This document shows, piece by piece, positions 1-13,300 of a stretch of DNA of 64,000 nucleotides. The DNA is taken from positions 250,208-314,207 of the forward strand of contig DF239108.1 in the NCBI GenBank assembly GCA_000507305.1. The letters run 5' to 3'. The first letter of the stretch is position 1. Every line of letters starts with the position of its first letter. The DNA is from Breviolum minutum Mf 1.05b.01 (Eukaryota; Sar; Dinophyceae; Suessiales; Symbiodiniaceae). The position numbers were made by a program, and so were the translations under genes. Below the pieces are notes generated by a model. That model saw only the letters and a program-made list of their open reading frames with translations, was not told where the DNA came from and did no database searches.

Positions 1-317
1 TCATTGTAGCTTGTTAGGGTGTTTTGAGCCATATAAAAGGCGAATGGAAGCAAAGGTAACAAACACATGGGAATGTTCCGCACACTAGAAACCGCCACAC
101 AAAGCAGCCAGCCATTCACGCTTACTTACTTACTTTGCTGGATAATGGGGCACTTGTTTTGGCTGTATACAAACCAGATCTCCGAAGCAATTCATCATCC
201 AAATGAAGAGTGAATAAGTGTGCTTAAGCAACTTTCATGGCAAAGAAAACATGGATCAAAGAAGCAAGGTCCACACTTGCTCAGCTTGCAGTGAGGAAGG
301 CAGTTGCATGTGTTCTG

Positions 318-455
318 GGCAATTTATTATAAATCCTTAACCTGAATGTTGCGGCATGTTTCGGCCATTTTGGGTAGGATTCCCTTACTAAACTACCTTT
401 TGGGGTGACTACTCGGCGGTTAAGGTCGCTATAAATTGCCTAGATATCTTGCCAA
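318..455. repeat. Partial third copy of the large repeat's left end
   Basis: CATTTTGGGTAGGATTC, ACTACCTTTTGGGGTGACTA, CTCGGCGG and GGTCGCTATAAA match 41010-41160, which shows the repeat extends left of 41087. Weaker traces lie at 5925-5990 and 25860-25945. Confidence 0.7.
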
Positions 456-1327
456 TTTGCTACCAACATCAACGGCCTTTTTTGCTTGACTTGCACTTCT
501 GCATTCATCGATTTTTGGTTCGGTCATGCCAACCGACCCACTCGAGTTGCGTAGGTTTTTTTAAACACAACTGGTCGGTGAGATTTTTTTTTTTTGGAAG
601 TCGATGCTGTGGAATGCGTTCCGTGTGAAAAACTTTCCGGAGTGAGAATTGGTTGAAAACATACCAATCTACTCTTCCTCCCATGGTTCCATGGAGAAAG
701 GGGGCCCCCGGCCCGAAGATGACTTTAGTCTCCACACAAGCTATTTTCCACTTCCATAATTGTTGGAAAAATAGTAATCCCTATCTTTGGACCCCAAAAC
801 AATGAAAAATGAGGGTTTTAAGTGCCCTGATATTATGTGATATAACCCCTAAAAAACGACTGAACCGTGTATTCCCATGGTATATAATATATATATATAA
901 CTTACTACACTTATTGGTACATGCGCCAAACCTTTTATCATTGGAGCCATGAAAAAAACTTCTTACTTTCCATATACTTTCCATTGTACTGGTTGTTTAA
1001 CAGAGTTCCTTTTAATGCTTTACTATAACCCTCATATAACTGGGATTAACTGGGTAGTTTTTCATCCCCTATATACCCTGGCCCAACCAGGGGCCCTTTT
1101 TTCATTGCTCCTCTGGATTTGCTGGAACGCAAAGTCCCCAAAAAGAATCTCCCATGACGGATCCATGGGACGATCCGTCAAATTTATCTACATAAATGGC
1201 GGATTTTTAAGGGTAAAATTTTCCTATATAGCTACATTTGGTTGAATATGGTTGAATTCTATGGTAAATGTAGGTAAATATACCATACATTCATCCTCTG
1301 GGATATACAGCAAATAACCAAGGTTTG

Positions 1328-1409
1328 TTAGTCACTGCACAGATAGTTTCTTCTATCCACAGCAGACTTCTTCCGTGCATCGTTTTTCGCAAACAGGGCC
1401 GGATCGAAT
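1328..1409 (-). CDS. Terminal exon candidate (ends NYLCSD)
   Basis: After AACCAG|A the frame reads FDPALFAKNDARKKSAVDRR, then NYLCSD and TAA. Basic and protein-like. There is no supporting homology. Confidence 0.27.
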
Positions 1410-4400
1410 CTGGTTCAATGTTTCACAGTGTCAATGTTAAAGGTTCCTGCTTGGATGTCCTTGGGATAACCCCAACAAAAAAAACATTTATAAGTAGGTG
1501 AAATAACCCATTGATCCTAACCGTTGATCCGATCACTTCCGTCCCGGGACATCCAAGTAAACAACAAGCTTTATTCATAGATGGAAATGGGTGAAGCATC
1601 CCATGTTTCCAGACTGAAATTATTTTTCAGTCATCTAACTGAAAGACCAAACACAAGTTAAAGTGGATGCTGCCGGGTTCCAGGTTCCCAAGCTCCAAAA
1701 TAAAGATGAATGCCACAATGAACAAATTGAGGAGTTTTCAATGATGGCCTGGATAAGTTTAAAAAGAATCGCACAAATATGTTGTTTCATCTTTCACCAT
1801 GGAAACTATACATTTTTTTCCGGGACAATCTGACTAATATCTCAGAAAAGGAACTGCTTCCCCCTAAAAGGGAACCCCCTAAATATATAGCAAAAAACTA
1901 AGGCTGGGGAACGCTAGGAAAAAAACAATGGAATACTGGACCCCGGACGTCAATGTTTTATAGACATTTGGCGAATCTTTGTGACATTTTTTTGGGGAGA
2001 AACTTTGGGGGTTTGGACAGGCAAGAATTCTCTGGAAAAAAACATAATGGGAGAAATATAAAAGTTAAAAAAAGACAATATAATTCAATAGAAAGATATT
2101 ATAGGTTAATGGCAAAACAATAGTCTAATATAAGTTTGAGGATTGAAATTATGTAAGGTTCAGGTATTTAAGTTATTCTTATCTTCTTAGGAGGTAGATT
2201 TTACCCCATTGAAGCATCAAGCTTGATCTTTATTTGATCAGCCTCCCAATTTAGGGCCCAAAAACGCTCGTTATAAATCGGCTATAACCCCAAGGAATAC
2301 CCCATTCACAAGTAGGTGAAATAATCCATGTACTAACCATTTATATACTAACTTCATTGGAGATCCAAGTGCCAGTAACAAGTGTCAAGTGACATGGGGT
2401 CACTATCAGTAGAGTTTATTTCACCCCAGTGCAAGCTATTTATAATGCCATTTATAGGGGGTCCCATCTCACCTCATTTCTAACTGATTCTTGGGCCCAC
2501 CCTTGTGGCTTTTTGGCTTTGCAAAATTTGCAAATATATCAAATATTGATGTTCCCTTCTCTGAAAAAAGCGTGACATGTAAGTAAGACGCTCCCCTGAA
2601 AAAAAGAAAGTATAAGACGTTTCATAAGTGCATCTAACTTGGTACAAGCGTTGAACAAGTCATCATTTGTATACAGTTTGATGGATTTACCCTATGAATT
2701 GATACAGGATCCTTTCCATCAACAGATGAGAAAACCATCTCTCTTTCACCAACAAACTCATAACCCTTTGGCTTTGCCCTGTCTGCATGTGTTTCTTTTG
2801 TGTCTCTTGTTGCACACGGGAATACCGTCACAACCAAAAGACTTCAAGCGCCAACCTTGAACCTCTTCAGTGATTCTTGTTGCTTTCGAGAATTGGATTG
2901 GAATAGGAAAAACATGACACTTGTTTGTGGAGAAGTTGAAGCCCAAAAAAAGGAGGCAAAGTCCACTAAGATAGATGCGACTTCAGCCAAAGTAGTACAA
3001 GGTGTGCCTAAAAACAAGTTAGAAGTAAGGTTATAACTCCATCTATAGGGGTTGGTCATAACCCCAGTCACCAATTTATTTTTAGCCATCTATAGGGGTC
3101 CCCATTTCACCCCATTTATAACGATCGGCTCCGGGCCCACCACACGTAGAGATTCCTTGATTTCCTTCCAATTTTTGGTCAAAAAACACCAATACAACAA
3201 TATCCCGGAATTTTGAATCAAGGTCCGCAATTTGTGGTTCTAAGATTTTTGTGGTTCTAATTTAAATTGTGGTGTTGATTTTGGGGTTCTAAATGTTTGA
3301 AACATCTTCCATCCTGTGATTTTTGGGGGTTCTAAAACGCTCCGCTCCTCATTGAGCATCCGGAAAAATATACATCGAATCCCAGGTGACCCTAAATGGC
3401 TCCGCCAAGGTATCCCGGGTACCCAAGCCTTGGATCCCCTACAAAAAATATGTCTACATCTTCCAAGAAAAAAAACAAACAAGTACTGTAGGTCTTCTGC
3501 ATAAAATATTCAGAATCCACGTTTTTTCGTCATTTTTGGGGGGGTTATAACAGACAGTTATATAATAAGCCATAATTTCAGGGCTTAAACAACTAGCCCA
3601 TGATTTCAGGCCTTCAACATGCTCAAAACCCTTCATTTTTCCATCCGTTTTCTGCGGTCTTTTTTGCAAGGAATCACAACTGCAGTGGGACTCACCGACG
3701 AGGCTCAAAGCATCCACGGCTGCTAGCTACTTTTATTGCATTTTCCCCGGGGGGACAGACTGAGAGATGGACATGTTCGACACTTGTGGCTTTGAAGCCA
3801 TTGGGTCGTTGTCAGCGGCTTTTTTATATAATGCAAAGAAAATGGATACGGATCACCTATGGAATCACACGGTGATTGATGTTAGGTTCAGGGAGTGTAT
3901 CCGTATCCATTTTCTTTGCATATTATCCACCTGATCACATCCATTTTCTTTGGAACACATATACCCAAATATATATCACTTCCATAGGGCCTGAAAATAG
4001 GCCTTTTGACGCCCCAAAAGGAAACATCCTCGTATTCCAAGCATCCATTTTCGGGAGCGAACTGTTACTTTTAGGGAGGGTACATGCTTGGTTACATGTT
4101 CGTTGATGGTTTTGACAAGAAGCTAACAACAGATACTTGGACTGAAACAAGGTGATCCAGTGAGGATCCCGATGTTCAATAACGTTGCGCATCATGAAAC
4201 CTTTCCCATAGGATCCATGTATGCTATATCTACCTAAATACACTTGGTTGATGTTTATGTTAAAATAAAAATACATATACCGTACATTGACCCTATGGGT
4301 TTGTAGTTGAGTCTGCTCTTTCTTCACAAGTAAAGATTGATATTCACTCAAGTCGTTTCACCAAACAGTTCATTCAGAATACATCCTTGTACAGTAATTG

Positions 4401-6437
4401 GAAATTTGGCACAATTCCTGCAATGACTTTTGACTATCCTTTGCTCATTGCAAAAAACACACGCCACTTCTCCCGAAAACCAAAACACACTATGGCCATG
4501 CAACAAAAAGGATTCTATCTACAGTCTAACTTTTTTAACTTTTATGCTTGGACACATCTGTTTCTTGTGGTTTTCTAATACCTGGTTGTTTTTCATAGGC
4601 ATATCGATACGTTGCATCGTCCATCGGCTTTTCCCGGAGGGTTTTACCGCGACTTCTTTGTGAGTCACCTGAAGTCGCGGCGGTTCGCGATCAAGACTTG
4701 AGACTTGGTTGGTGTGCCCCAAAACCACCAACTTAAATGGGGGTGAAATAACCTGAAATGGCCGAACATCAATGGGTTTCACTTGGGTTATTTCACCTTT
4801 GAATAGTAAGGGTAATAAGTCCATTTAAAACTGGTTGTTGGGGCCCACCTTGTACATGAATGGTTGATTTTCAAAGATAAAATGGGGCCCAACTCGCAAC
4901 GGATTGCAAATCCAATGATTTTTTAAAAATACGCCGGTCCTAGTCCAAATGGACGATTCCAAAGCTTTGCGAAGCAATGCTTGTGTCGGAAATCTCTAGG
5001 ATCCAAAACAGCCTTTGTCAGTTGACAAACGATCACAAAACAAATGAAAGTATTGCGAAATGCCTTCCAAAACATCTCTGGAATCAGCCCCCCCATTGAG
5101 ATGGAACATGAGTGCAGGTTGAATTTGCCTGTCGAAAGTCTTATCCATCTGTCTTTAAAGCTCACTTGGGGAAAAGGAAGGTTGCTCTCAACCCTCGAAA
5201 CAAGAGGAGACACACTAAACCACCAAAGCCTCACCACAAATCAAAAATTGAAGCCAAACATGAATTGTCAAAAATAAGCGGCATACAATACCCAAAACAA
5301 TGCAACATACAGCTGGTATTTTCACGTGAGCAGTAAAAAAAAGCCTTGTTACCTTCCATTACACCGGCTAGTCAATAGGGATCCGTACAATTGTCGTAGT
5401 ATTTGTATACTCCGTATATATGTATATAATTGGGTAATAACTCCCTTTGGATCCCAAAAACCCAGAGAAAAATGCAGGTTTTAAGCGAACTTTTGGGTGA
5501 AATAAATGTTCTAACTCCTAAAAATGAGGCAAACATCCAAACAACCAAGCTTTTCTTCACTTCCCAGGTGCGATTCTAGACCCAAATTCTCGGGGTTTGC
5601 TGAGATTTTCTCCATGAAGATCTGCATAACACATACACTCATACACCCTAGAAATTTGCGAAATGGATACTAAAAATGATGACCCTTGGAAAATGTGTTT
5701 CCTTTCAATCATGGCTATTTTGGGAATCTGCGTTGATTTTTTTGAGGGTAATGCATGGCACAGCCATACAAGTAGGATATGTGTGTACCTACAGTACTAG
5801 TTGATCCCATACAAATCAACCGTTCATTGACATGGGATCAGTAAATATATCAGTGCCATAGATTCTGGCCAAATTATAGGTTTTCACCCAGCATGGATTT
5901 CCCTGAAATAAGGGGATTTCCCACCATTTCGGGTGAAAACTCGTGCGACGTCGCTATAATTTGGCCAGATAGATGGATCTTCATGGCAACATCAATCAAC
6001 CAACCAAGATGTTGGTGTTTATCTTTTTGTTCATGTTATCTAGTGCCATTCAAAACTAAGGTTCTGGTTGTAACGGGTAGTAAAGAATATACTCATATCA
6101 AGAGAAAAATATGGTACATATATATCCCTGTATGGATCCAAGTACTAAGAAGATACTAAGAAGAAGCCCCCAATTATCACACCCTGGAAGATGACCATGG
6201 AACCTGAAAATGGTTTTGTTGGAAGATGATTTTCCGAACTTCCAGGGGGCCCGTATTCTCAGGTTCCAGCCGTTAATCTTCTGGGGTGTACCCTTTACGT
6301 GAATTCCAAGCAATAACTTGGATCCATGTGTAAATTCATCACTGACATCCCCCCAATTGAAGCAAGTCACAGCAAGGTTTCGAGATTTCTCAGTCTTCGT
6401 ACCTCAGTTTTCGCAGTATGCAAGAAATGGTGGACAC
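1328..6437 (-). CDS. Possible third minus-strand gene, exon fragments only
   Basis: Four protein-like segments lie downstream of DAW1 on the same strand: 6403-6437, 5013-5128, 3733-3818 and 1328-1409. The first three join in frame with AG|G or AG|C acceptors and GT/GC donors, but no start exon was found. I do not recognise the product. The two last segments could be alternative 3' ends, since each has a stop. This is inference from splice-like borders and reading frame only. Confidence 0.28.
1410..3732. other. Region without a supported gene
   Basis: Contains a GGATGTCC-type hairpin at 1448-1558 and GGGCC-type repeats around 2395-2500 and 3040-3140. Overlapping minus-strand ORF fragments at 2634-3089 (for example KGYEFVGEREMVFSSVDGKD) look weakly protein-like and may be a decayed coding fragment. 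Confidence 0.4.
3733..3818 (-). CDS. Exon candidate with stop (ends PPGKMQ)
   Basis: Reads ADNDPMASKPQVSNMSISQ, then SVPPGKMQ and TAA. Acceptor AAAAAG|CCGC. An internal CA|GTCTGT donor could instead splice to 1409. Confidence 0.27.
3831..3921. repeat. 23-bp perfect inverted repeat
   Basis: Arms at 3831-3853 and 3899-3921 are exact reverse complements around ATGGATACGG, with a 45-bp loop. A partial third copy of the arm follows at 3943-3955. Confidence 0.85.
5013..5128 (-). CDS. Exon candidate, 38 codons
   Basis: Acceptor CGACAG|GCAA, donor AAAG|GCTGTT (GC). Reads QIQPALMFHLNGGADSRDVL, then a FHLFCDRLSTDK end. A faint resemblance to the C-terminal helix region of TetR-type regulators was noted but is too weak to name. 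Confidence 0.35.
6403..6437 (-). CDS. Exon candidate (VSTISCILRKL)
   Basis: Acceptor TTCCAG|GTG and donor CTGAG|GTACGA are both excellent consensus matches. Phase 2 joins the 5013-5128 segment as RKLRQIQPAL. Confidence 0.3.
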
Positions 6438-7278
6438 CTGGAAATGCTACTTCAGGTGGACCCAAAAATCCAGTTTTGAATGGAGTGACATGGGGTCCCT
6501 ACAAGTAGGGTGAAATAACCCCAGTGAAACCCATCTATATATTGTCGGCCATTTATATGGGATATAAGTTAGTTATAACTTCATTTCTAACTATATTGGG
6601 TGGATTTGACCTATCCAGCCGATTCTCATCCCGAGAATTAGTAGGGGATTCCCTACAACAAACTCCCCAATAACTCCTGAAAACGAACCAATGTTTTTTC
6701 TGAAAATCAATGGTTGGTTCAGATGCATTTCCTATTTAAATTTAAAATATAGTCCCTTTTTTTGGGGGGGGACGAATTCGTTCATTTTGGGGGGATGTAA
6801 TTTTCATACGCTTTTTTTGGTGTCGCTAAAGATTCCCTTTAAAATCGCCAAATAGAATCCCTGGAAGTTCGGAAAATCATCTTCCAACAAAACCATTTTC
6901 AGGTTCCATGGTCATCATTTCCAGGGTGTTTTTTTTCAAATTCCCCAATAATCAATGGAGTTTCCGAACGGTTCCCTTGATAGGTGGTAGGTCCGTACCA
7001 TATAATCACCCAATTGGCAATTTATACACCACTTATAGTCCTTGCCAATTGGGTGATGAAATATGTCACCTACCACCTACAGTTGATGGACAAAATCCTG
7101 CACCAGTTGAGGGTGGTAGTTTATCCCATTATTTACAAGGTTTTATACATACCAGGCGGTGCAGGATTTCGTCCATCAACAGTATTAAGGGAACCTTTCG
7201 GATTCACTCCATTGAAATATAACCTTCTTGGGATCCACCAACCCTTCACCGGATCTTCAACGGGGCTCCACCCTTTTC

Positions 7279-7353
7279 TTAGGATCCCAGGAACTGATCT
7301 TCCTCCTCTGCGGGAGTGAAAAAGTTATCTTTCCATATCCGGCAGGTGTTGTC
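7279..7353 (-). CDS. DAW1: DAW1 exon 25 (stop codon)
   Basis: Encodes [14 protein letters not shown], then an acidic stretch ending DQFLGS and TAA. Acceptor CACAG|GAC. The family ends about here (NTCRIWR), so this is the natural C-terminus with a 16-17 residue lineage-specific tail. Confidence 0.94.
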   Translation of the reverse strand, partial: DNTCRIWKDNFFTPAEEEDQFLGS

Positions 7354-10300
7354 CTGTGAATCACGGAACGAGCGCAAGAGGAAAGCCATTCGTATTCGTT
7401 TTTTGCGTTTGAAACCCTGGTTCATGATGACATGAACCACGAGTCATCCTGATTGGTTCAGTTCATAGGGATCCTTTTATTGAATAATTACAATCCCTTA
7501 AAATAACATGGGTAGTATAATCCTCTATATTAACAACCACCCCGGGTTTTGAGCACTGCTCATTTCGGTTGCACGGACCAATTTGGTGTTTTTCAACCTA
7601 ATTGTCGCATGTCCATTTGGGGCATCTAGCCCCTTAATTTCAGGGGTGTTAAGAAGATTCTTACCCTCCAGAAAACTAAGATGGCTAGCTGTAAAACCCT
7701 CATGTTCAATAGGAAATACATCGTCTCATTCATGGTGGATTTTCCAGCTAGCCATGTTAGTTTTGGGGAAGGTAAAACACTGAGGTCTCCTCTGTGAAAA
7801 ACAGGCCGCTTTTTTGCAAGACCTCGTCGTGACATGTCGTCGAAGTTTAGATCTGCTGGAAGTCTTTTGCAGGTAAAGAAATCCACTAAGAATTCTGAAA
7901 ACGGCAATAGCCTAACGATCCAGATATGTCCTAAGAAAGGAATTTCCCCTACAATCCCATTCTGGGGATGGGATTGAGACCATCAATCCTATTCGATTCC
8001 GGAGGGGTCTGGATACTTAGGGATAGCCTACACCCTATACATTTCACCACATGGATACTAAACTATGATGGTTCGGAAGAGGCATGTTCCTCAAAGCATG
8101 CTTGTATTGAAAGTATCCTTGTCAAGTTTCAGGGATTTTCCACGTTTTGAGGACACCGAAAAACACTCCGGGAAAAAATCAGCAAAACTTGGACCCACAG
8201 AAATGCTGATACTGTAAAAACCTAGGACCTAGTAGTAGACAGCAGGTAACCCATAGGATCCAGGATTTACCTCCAGGTATATTTACCTACATTTGGTTGA
8301 TTTTTATGGTAAATGTATAGGCAAATATACCATAAATGGATCCTATGGCGTAGGGAACACAAAGATATAGTAGTCCTTTCCATTTTTCAACTCCAAGCTC
8401 TGTCTTTTTGGTAAGATGCAAACAAGGAGGAACATTTCACAACAACAAAACACGAGACATCAGTATCAATCATCTTTGAAGACATTTGAAGACGGAAGCC
8501 AAAGAAAAATCTCGCAAACCATCTCCCAAGAAAACACATCCAAAAACACAAAACAACACAAAAAAAACAGCTACAACAACCACCATCTCATTCCAATCCA
8601 ACCGGTTTGTTTTTAGAACTCACCCACCGGAATCAGCCCCACGAAAAATCCCAACCGTTTCGAGTTTTTCCGGGAAAAGTCCTTGGATCCCGTGATGACG
8701 GTATCCCCTTCGTAGTTGAAGGCACAGGAAAAGATTTCATCACTATGACCTTCCAACACCTAGCCGTTAACGTGACGAGGGATTTGCTGAAAGCCAAAGA
8801 CACGACTGCAAACCCTGGTTATTTGAAATTATTTGATGTATATTGTGTGGGGATGAAATACTCACATTTTTATCGGAAATTATTTCGTAAGCCAATTGGA
8901 AGGATTATGGAACAATGAGTATATATAACCCATAGGATCCATCGGACTGGAACATTTACCTACATTCAGTTGATTTTTTATGGTATAAATGTAGGTAAAT
9001 AATGGTAAATATACCATACATGGATGGTATGGGTTGTCATAAGGATTTTGTTGCCGTCGCTCTTCTGTTGCTCGAAGTTCCAGTGGTTCAAGTTGTGAAG
9101 TTTTGGGGTTTCCAAAAAAGGTCGCGATTTTTACCTACAAAACGTGGGTACCTTTGGACCTCCAAAACCCATGGACCCCATGGAAATCTGAGGGCTTTTA
9201 CACCCTAAAAATGAAGGAAACCTGGGTTCCCATGGTAGTTGATGAGGCAAATGATGGTAAATACACCAGCTCCATCAAGTGTCTGGCATCTTCCACGGTG
9301 GCCTCCCCCCACCGGGAAAGATGGCCTTTGAGGGGATTGTGAGAAACATCTTGCCGTTATGCCAGACACTAAATTCACCCTCCCCTTTCTTAGTACTGCA
9401 TTTCTCAGAATGCTCCTAAATTCCCATGATTACAGAGGATCCTTGCGAGGTTTGTATATTTTCCTACATAAATTGTGGATTTTTCCTAGTCTCGTGGACC
9501 CAATGCGGAAAGATAAGCAAAAAACAACCCAATTGAAAGCAGGTGCTTAAACGTGCTGGCCGGCCGGCGCTTCGCTTGCAGCAAGCAAGCAAAAACCAAC
9601 AAGTTCAGACAGCAACCTTTTGGGTTGAAAAGATGCAATCGGGTCATTGTGAAAAATACTGGGAATATTATAACCCATAGGATGCAGTGGGACGAATAAG
9701 GAACACAAGTTGCCAAAGGTTTTTCGGGCACATGATGAACCAAGACATGGGAGTGGTGCCATCGATCCTTTGCAGGTGGTAAACCCTAGTTATACTACCC
9801 TAAGAATCATTGGACCGTCCAATGGAAGGGTTTGAACCTCTATAGCAAAGGATTTTCGAGGGGTCAGGATTCTTAGGGGTAAGCAAAACTTGGGTCCCCA
9901 AAGGCTAAAGGTTGAGCACTTTTAAAGTGAGTTGTTACATGGGAAAAACCCACCAATAGCCACGTTTTCAGGTGTTTTTTTTTACCACAGTTTATATAAG
10001 TCCCCTATAGTAAGTAGGGCAACGTGGGACCCCTGTCCAAATGGCCTTTCACTCCATGGCGGCTATAACTGGGCGTGATCCTATCTAGTTACGAAACCGG
10101 ATGATCTTCCAAGTAGATAAGATCTTCACTACTTGGTGCTTTCAGCCAACCCATTTGAAAGATATGCTCGTCAATTTGAATCATATGTCCCCCAGAATCA
10201 GGGTGAAAATTAAAAAACATATTTAAGAAACCACCACCTAGTCAACAATTACTATGCCAAGTACTACGAAACGGGAATGCCTCAAATTCTAAGTTGCGAC

Positions 10301-13300
10301 ACTCCTCCTATCACACCCCTCCATATCACACCCAGTTGAACGGTTGCCATCCTTTTACACCACGAAAAATCTCCGCCTGCAAACATTCGCCGGTTTCCAC
10401 GGACCATAAGCGACAGGTCCGATCCTGAGAAGGCAGCGACTTGGCACGTGGAGGCAGCTGGGCCGAGAGAGAAGCCCCAGGACTTGGAGCTGTGGTTTAT
10501 AACCATGGTGATCGTAAGTACGTCCCCTATAAGGATCGGGTAGTTTTCCCCTTTCCAAATGGCCGACCTAATTGGCTTACAAATAGGGGGTTGCTAAATG
10601 GGATGATCCTCCAAGTATCCGATGGCATCCATGGGACGAGGACGTATCTTTACCTACATGAATGGTGAGAAATTTGATGTTAATTTAGTAGGTAAATATA
10701 CCAGTCCCATTGATCCTATGAAACATAACCCCTGACTATTGGGTTGTGACCCCTAACCTACATGAAAACCATAAAATTCAACCATTCATGTAGGCGAATA
10801 TACAATCATCCCTTAGTAGATTTAGTGACAAATAGATCACCCCTAGCTCCTTAGCTCCTTAGCTCCCCCAATATCACAGTTTAAAGTATGGAAAGCTGGT
10901 AATGACCAGCTTTCAACTCCTATTCAAGGCACATCATGTTTGTGATACATTATTCCCGTAGGCATCCCCACTCACCTTCTGCCAGTTGGTAGCTCACCAG
11001 GACAACTCAATCGTTCAAGCACTCTAACAAATTCAAATACATTTCCATTTACCTCGAAAATTTCATCCCAAAAAAATCTTTGGGGGGGAAACTTCCATAC
11101 ATGCAGCTCCGAACGACTTAAAAGATACCAAACCGAGTTTTTAAGTATTTGGAAGTCTCCGGAGGGTCCGAAACAAAGACCTCCAAAACGAAAACAACTT
11201 GAACCGCGCTGAAGAAGAAAAGAATAGTTTGCGCGAAATAAATTCACTGAATGATACCCATACCATCCATATTATGGCATATTTCCCTACATTTACCATA
11301 AAAATCAACCAAATTGTAGGTAAAAGTATGCCATACATGGATGGTGTGGGATAGTCAATCTGCTAGTTACACTCCCCCAAAACTGACATAGAAAAGTCCA
11401 AATTCAGAAGCTCTTACATACTGTGTCGACCGTTGAGTTATTTCATGTTAGTTACCCAACAAAAAATGGAGAAGTAAAACAAGAAGTACTTGTGATCCTA
11501 GCCATCAACCGTCATATTCTCAGATGATGAGGAAAGAGTGTCCTCCCTCACCTCCTCAACGCATAGTATTTTGCTTCCATTCTATACATCTCTCAGATTT
11601 GGTAAGCCAGCATCACTAGGTCTAAATTCCTTATGTTGGAGATGGATATCCCATCTGAAATTGAGAACCGTCAGTATGTGGATCTTGAGACCCCAAACAC
11701 CCATGGGAAAATTTAGGTTTCAACCCCAAAACATTCAAAAACTATGGCGGCTCATGACCCCTAAAAAAATCATAAAAGTTGTGAGTTCCCATCGGTTTTT
11801 CTCGAAAAAAATGAGTGGAAGGAAACGAAGTTCGCATATCCCATCCCGATCACCGGAAACCGGAAATGGACCAAGAAACACTGGAAGCTGTGATGATCTT
11901 ATAGCCATTCGGACTAAACTGCACCTGACCCAGGCAGCTAAAAATCGGCGCTCACTGACTGAAGGACGGCTCACGAGTTTTAAACAAACATGTTTTTCGA
12001 ATTAAACAGCCCAACCAAAAACGGGTTCAAAAACGGCTTGCCTTTTTGTTGGCTTCAACTTTTGCTGGATGTGAGATTCGTGCGCGCTAAGAAACATGGC
12101 TTCTTCAATCAGATTTGGTGATGGAATTGTTGATTTCGAATGGTTTTCCACCGCCAAGGGATTTTGTTAAACATAAAAACCTGGCATTATGTGAGCCTTA
12201 TTTAGTATGGTCATTTGTTCATTGGATGGAAAGATGCAATAATTCAGTTATCTATAATTCTAGATTCACTATTTGTGACAAAATCATATAGCTTTAGCAA
12301 AGAATCGAACGCAAACTCACAAGAAATGCCTACTCGGAATAGATATTATATAGATGGCACGATAGATATGACACGCTGGATATGATACGATAGGTACGAC
12401 AGGATGGAATAGATGGTATGTATTCGGATAGGTTTTGAAAGAGCTACAGTATGTAGATTCAGATTCATTAAAATAGATAAAACAAATTGATTAAGCAAAG
12501 AATATGATGGGATAGGCGTGGATAAAAAGATGATAAAAAGACAAGATAGGATAAAAGGGAATAGACGATATGATGAGATAAGATAGGATAAAATAAGACA
12601 TGATAAAATAAGATTAAAAAAATATCAATGTTGCAGAAAACAATATATTGTATCATCATCAAAAAACACACGTACATACACACTAATGTATTGAGATGTT
12701 GGTATTCTCTCCAAACAAACATCTTTTAACAAGTTCAATGTCACAGAAAGCAATCATCCCTCTCCGTTTCCTAAAAGATCGCGGGGTACAAGCTCAGGAA
12801 TTCTGTCACTGACACAAGCAGAGCCATCTCGCCCCATGAAAGTCAAAAAAAATGGAAGATGTTTTTCTTTGATTTTGGCCTTATCTTCAGGGACAATGTC
12901 AATTTTAAGGAGACCATATTCAAAAAATACCTGTTCTAGTTGGCTGTTTGAATGCTTTGACAAAAATACCTTTGTTCAGAGGTGTTTTTTGTTGGATTAG
13001 TTTCAGTGGTTCATTGCTTCAAATCTTCCAAATCTTCCAACTTCCACTCCGGACGACGAAGTTAGTAAATGTTTAGGATCAATGGGTTTTTTCACCCCAA
13101 TATATCCCATTAATAAGTAGGTGAAATAACCACTAAAAACTAACCATTTATTTCAGTTATATTCGTAGTTTACAGCTTAAATAACCCAACCAACCAACCC
13201 CGGGGGGGGGGTGATTAAATCACTGGATCACTGGAGAATCCCTGGAATCCCTCTTCGGCACCTTGGAAATTTCGCCTTCATGGCCTATGAGAATTGAAAT

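Noticed and set aside
3935-4351. 138-codon minus-strand ORF
   Set aside because: It overlaps the 23-bp inverted repeat and family E and B elements; its composition follows the repeats.
8416-8695. Plus-strand ORFs rich in Q, N, K and T
   Set aside because: The region is CA/AA-rich, lies opposite DAW1 exon 24 and has no splice or homology support.
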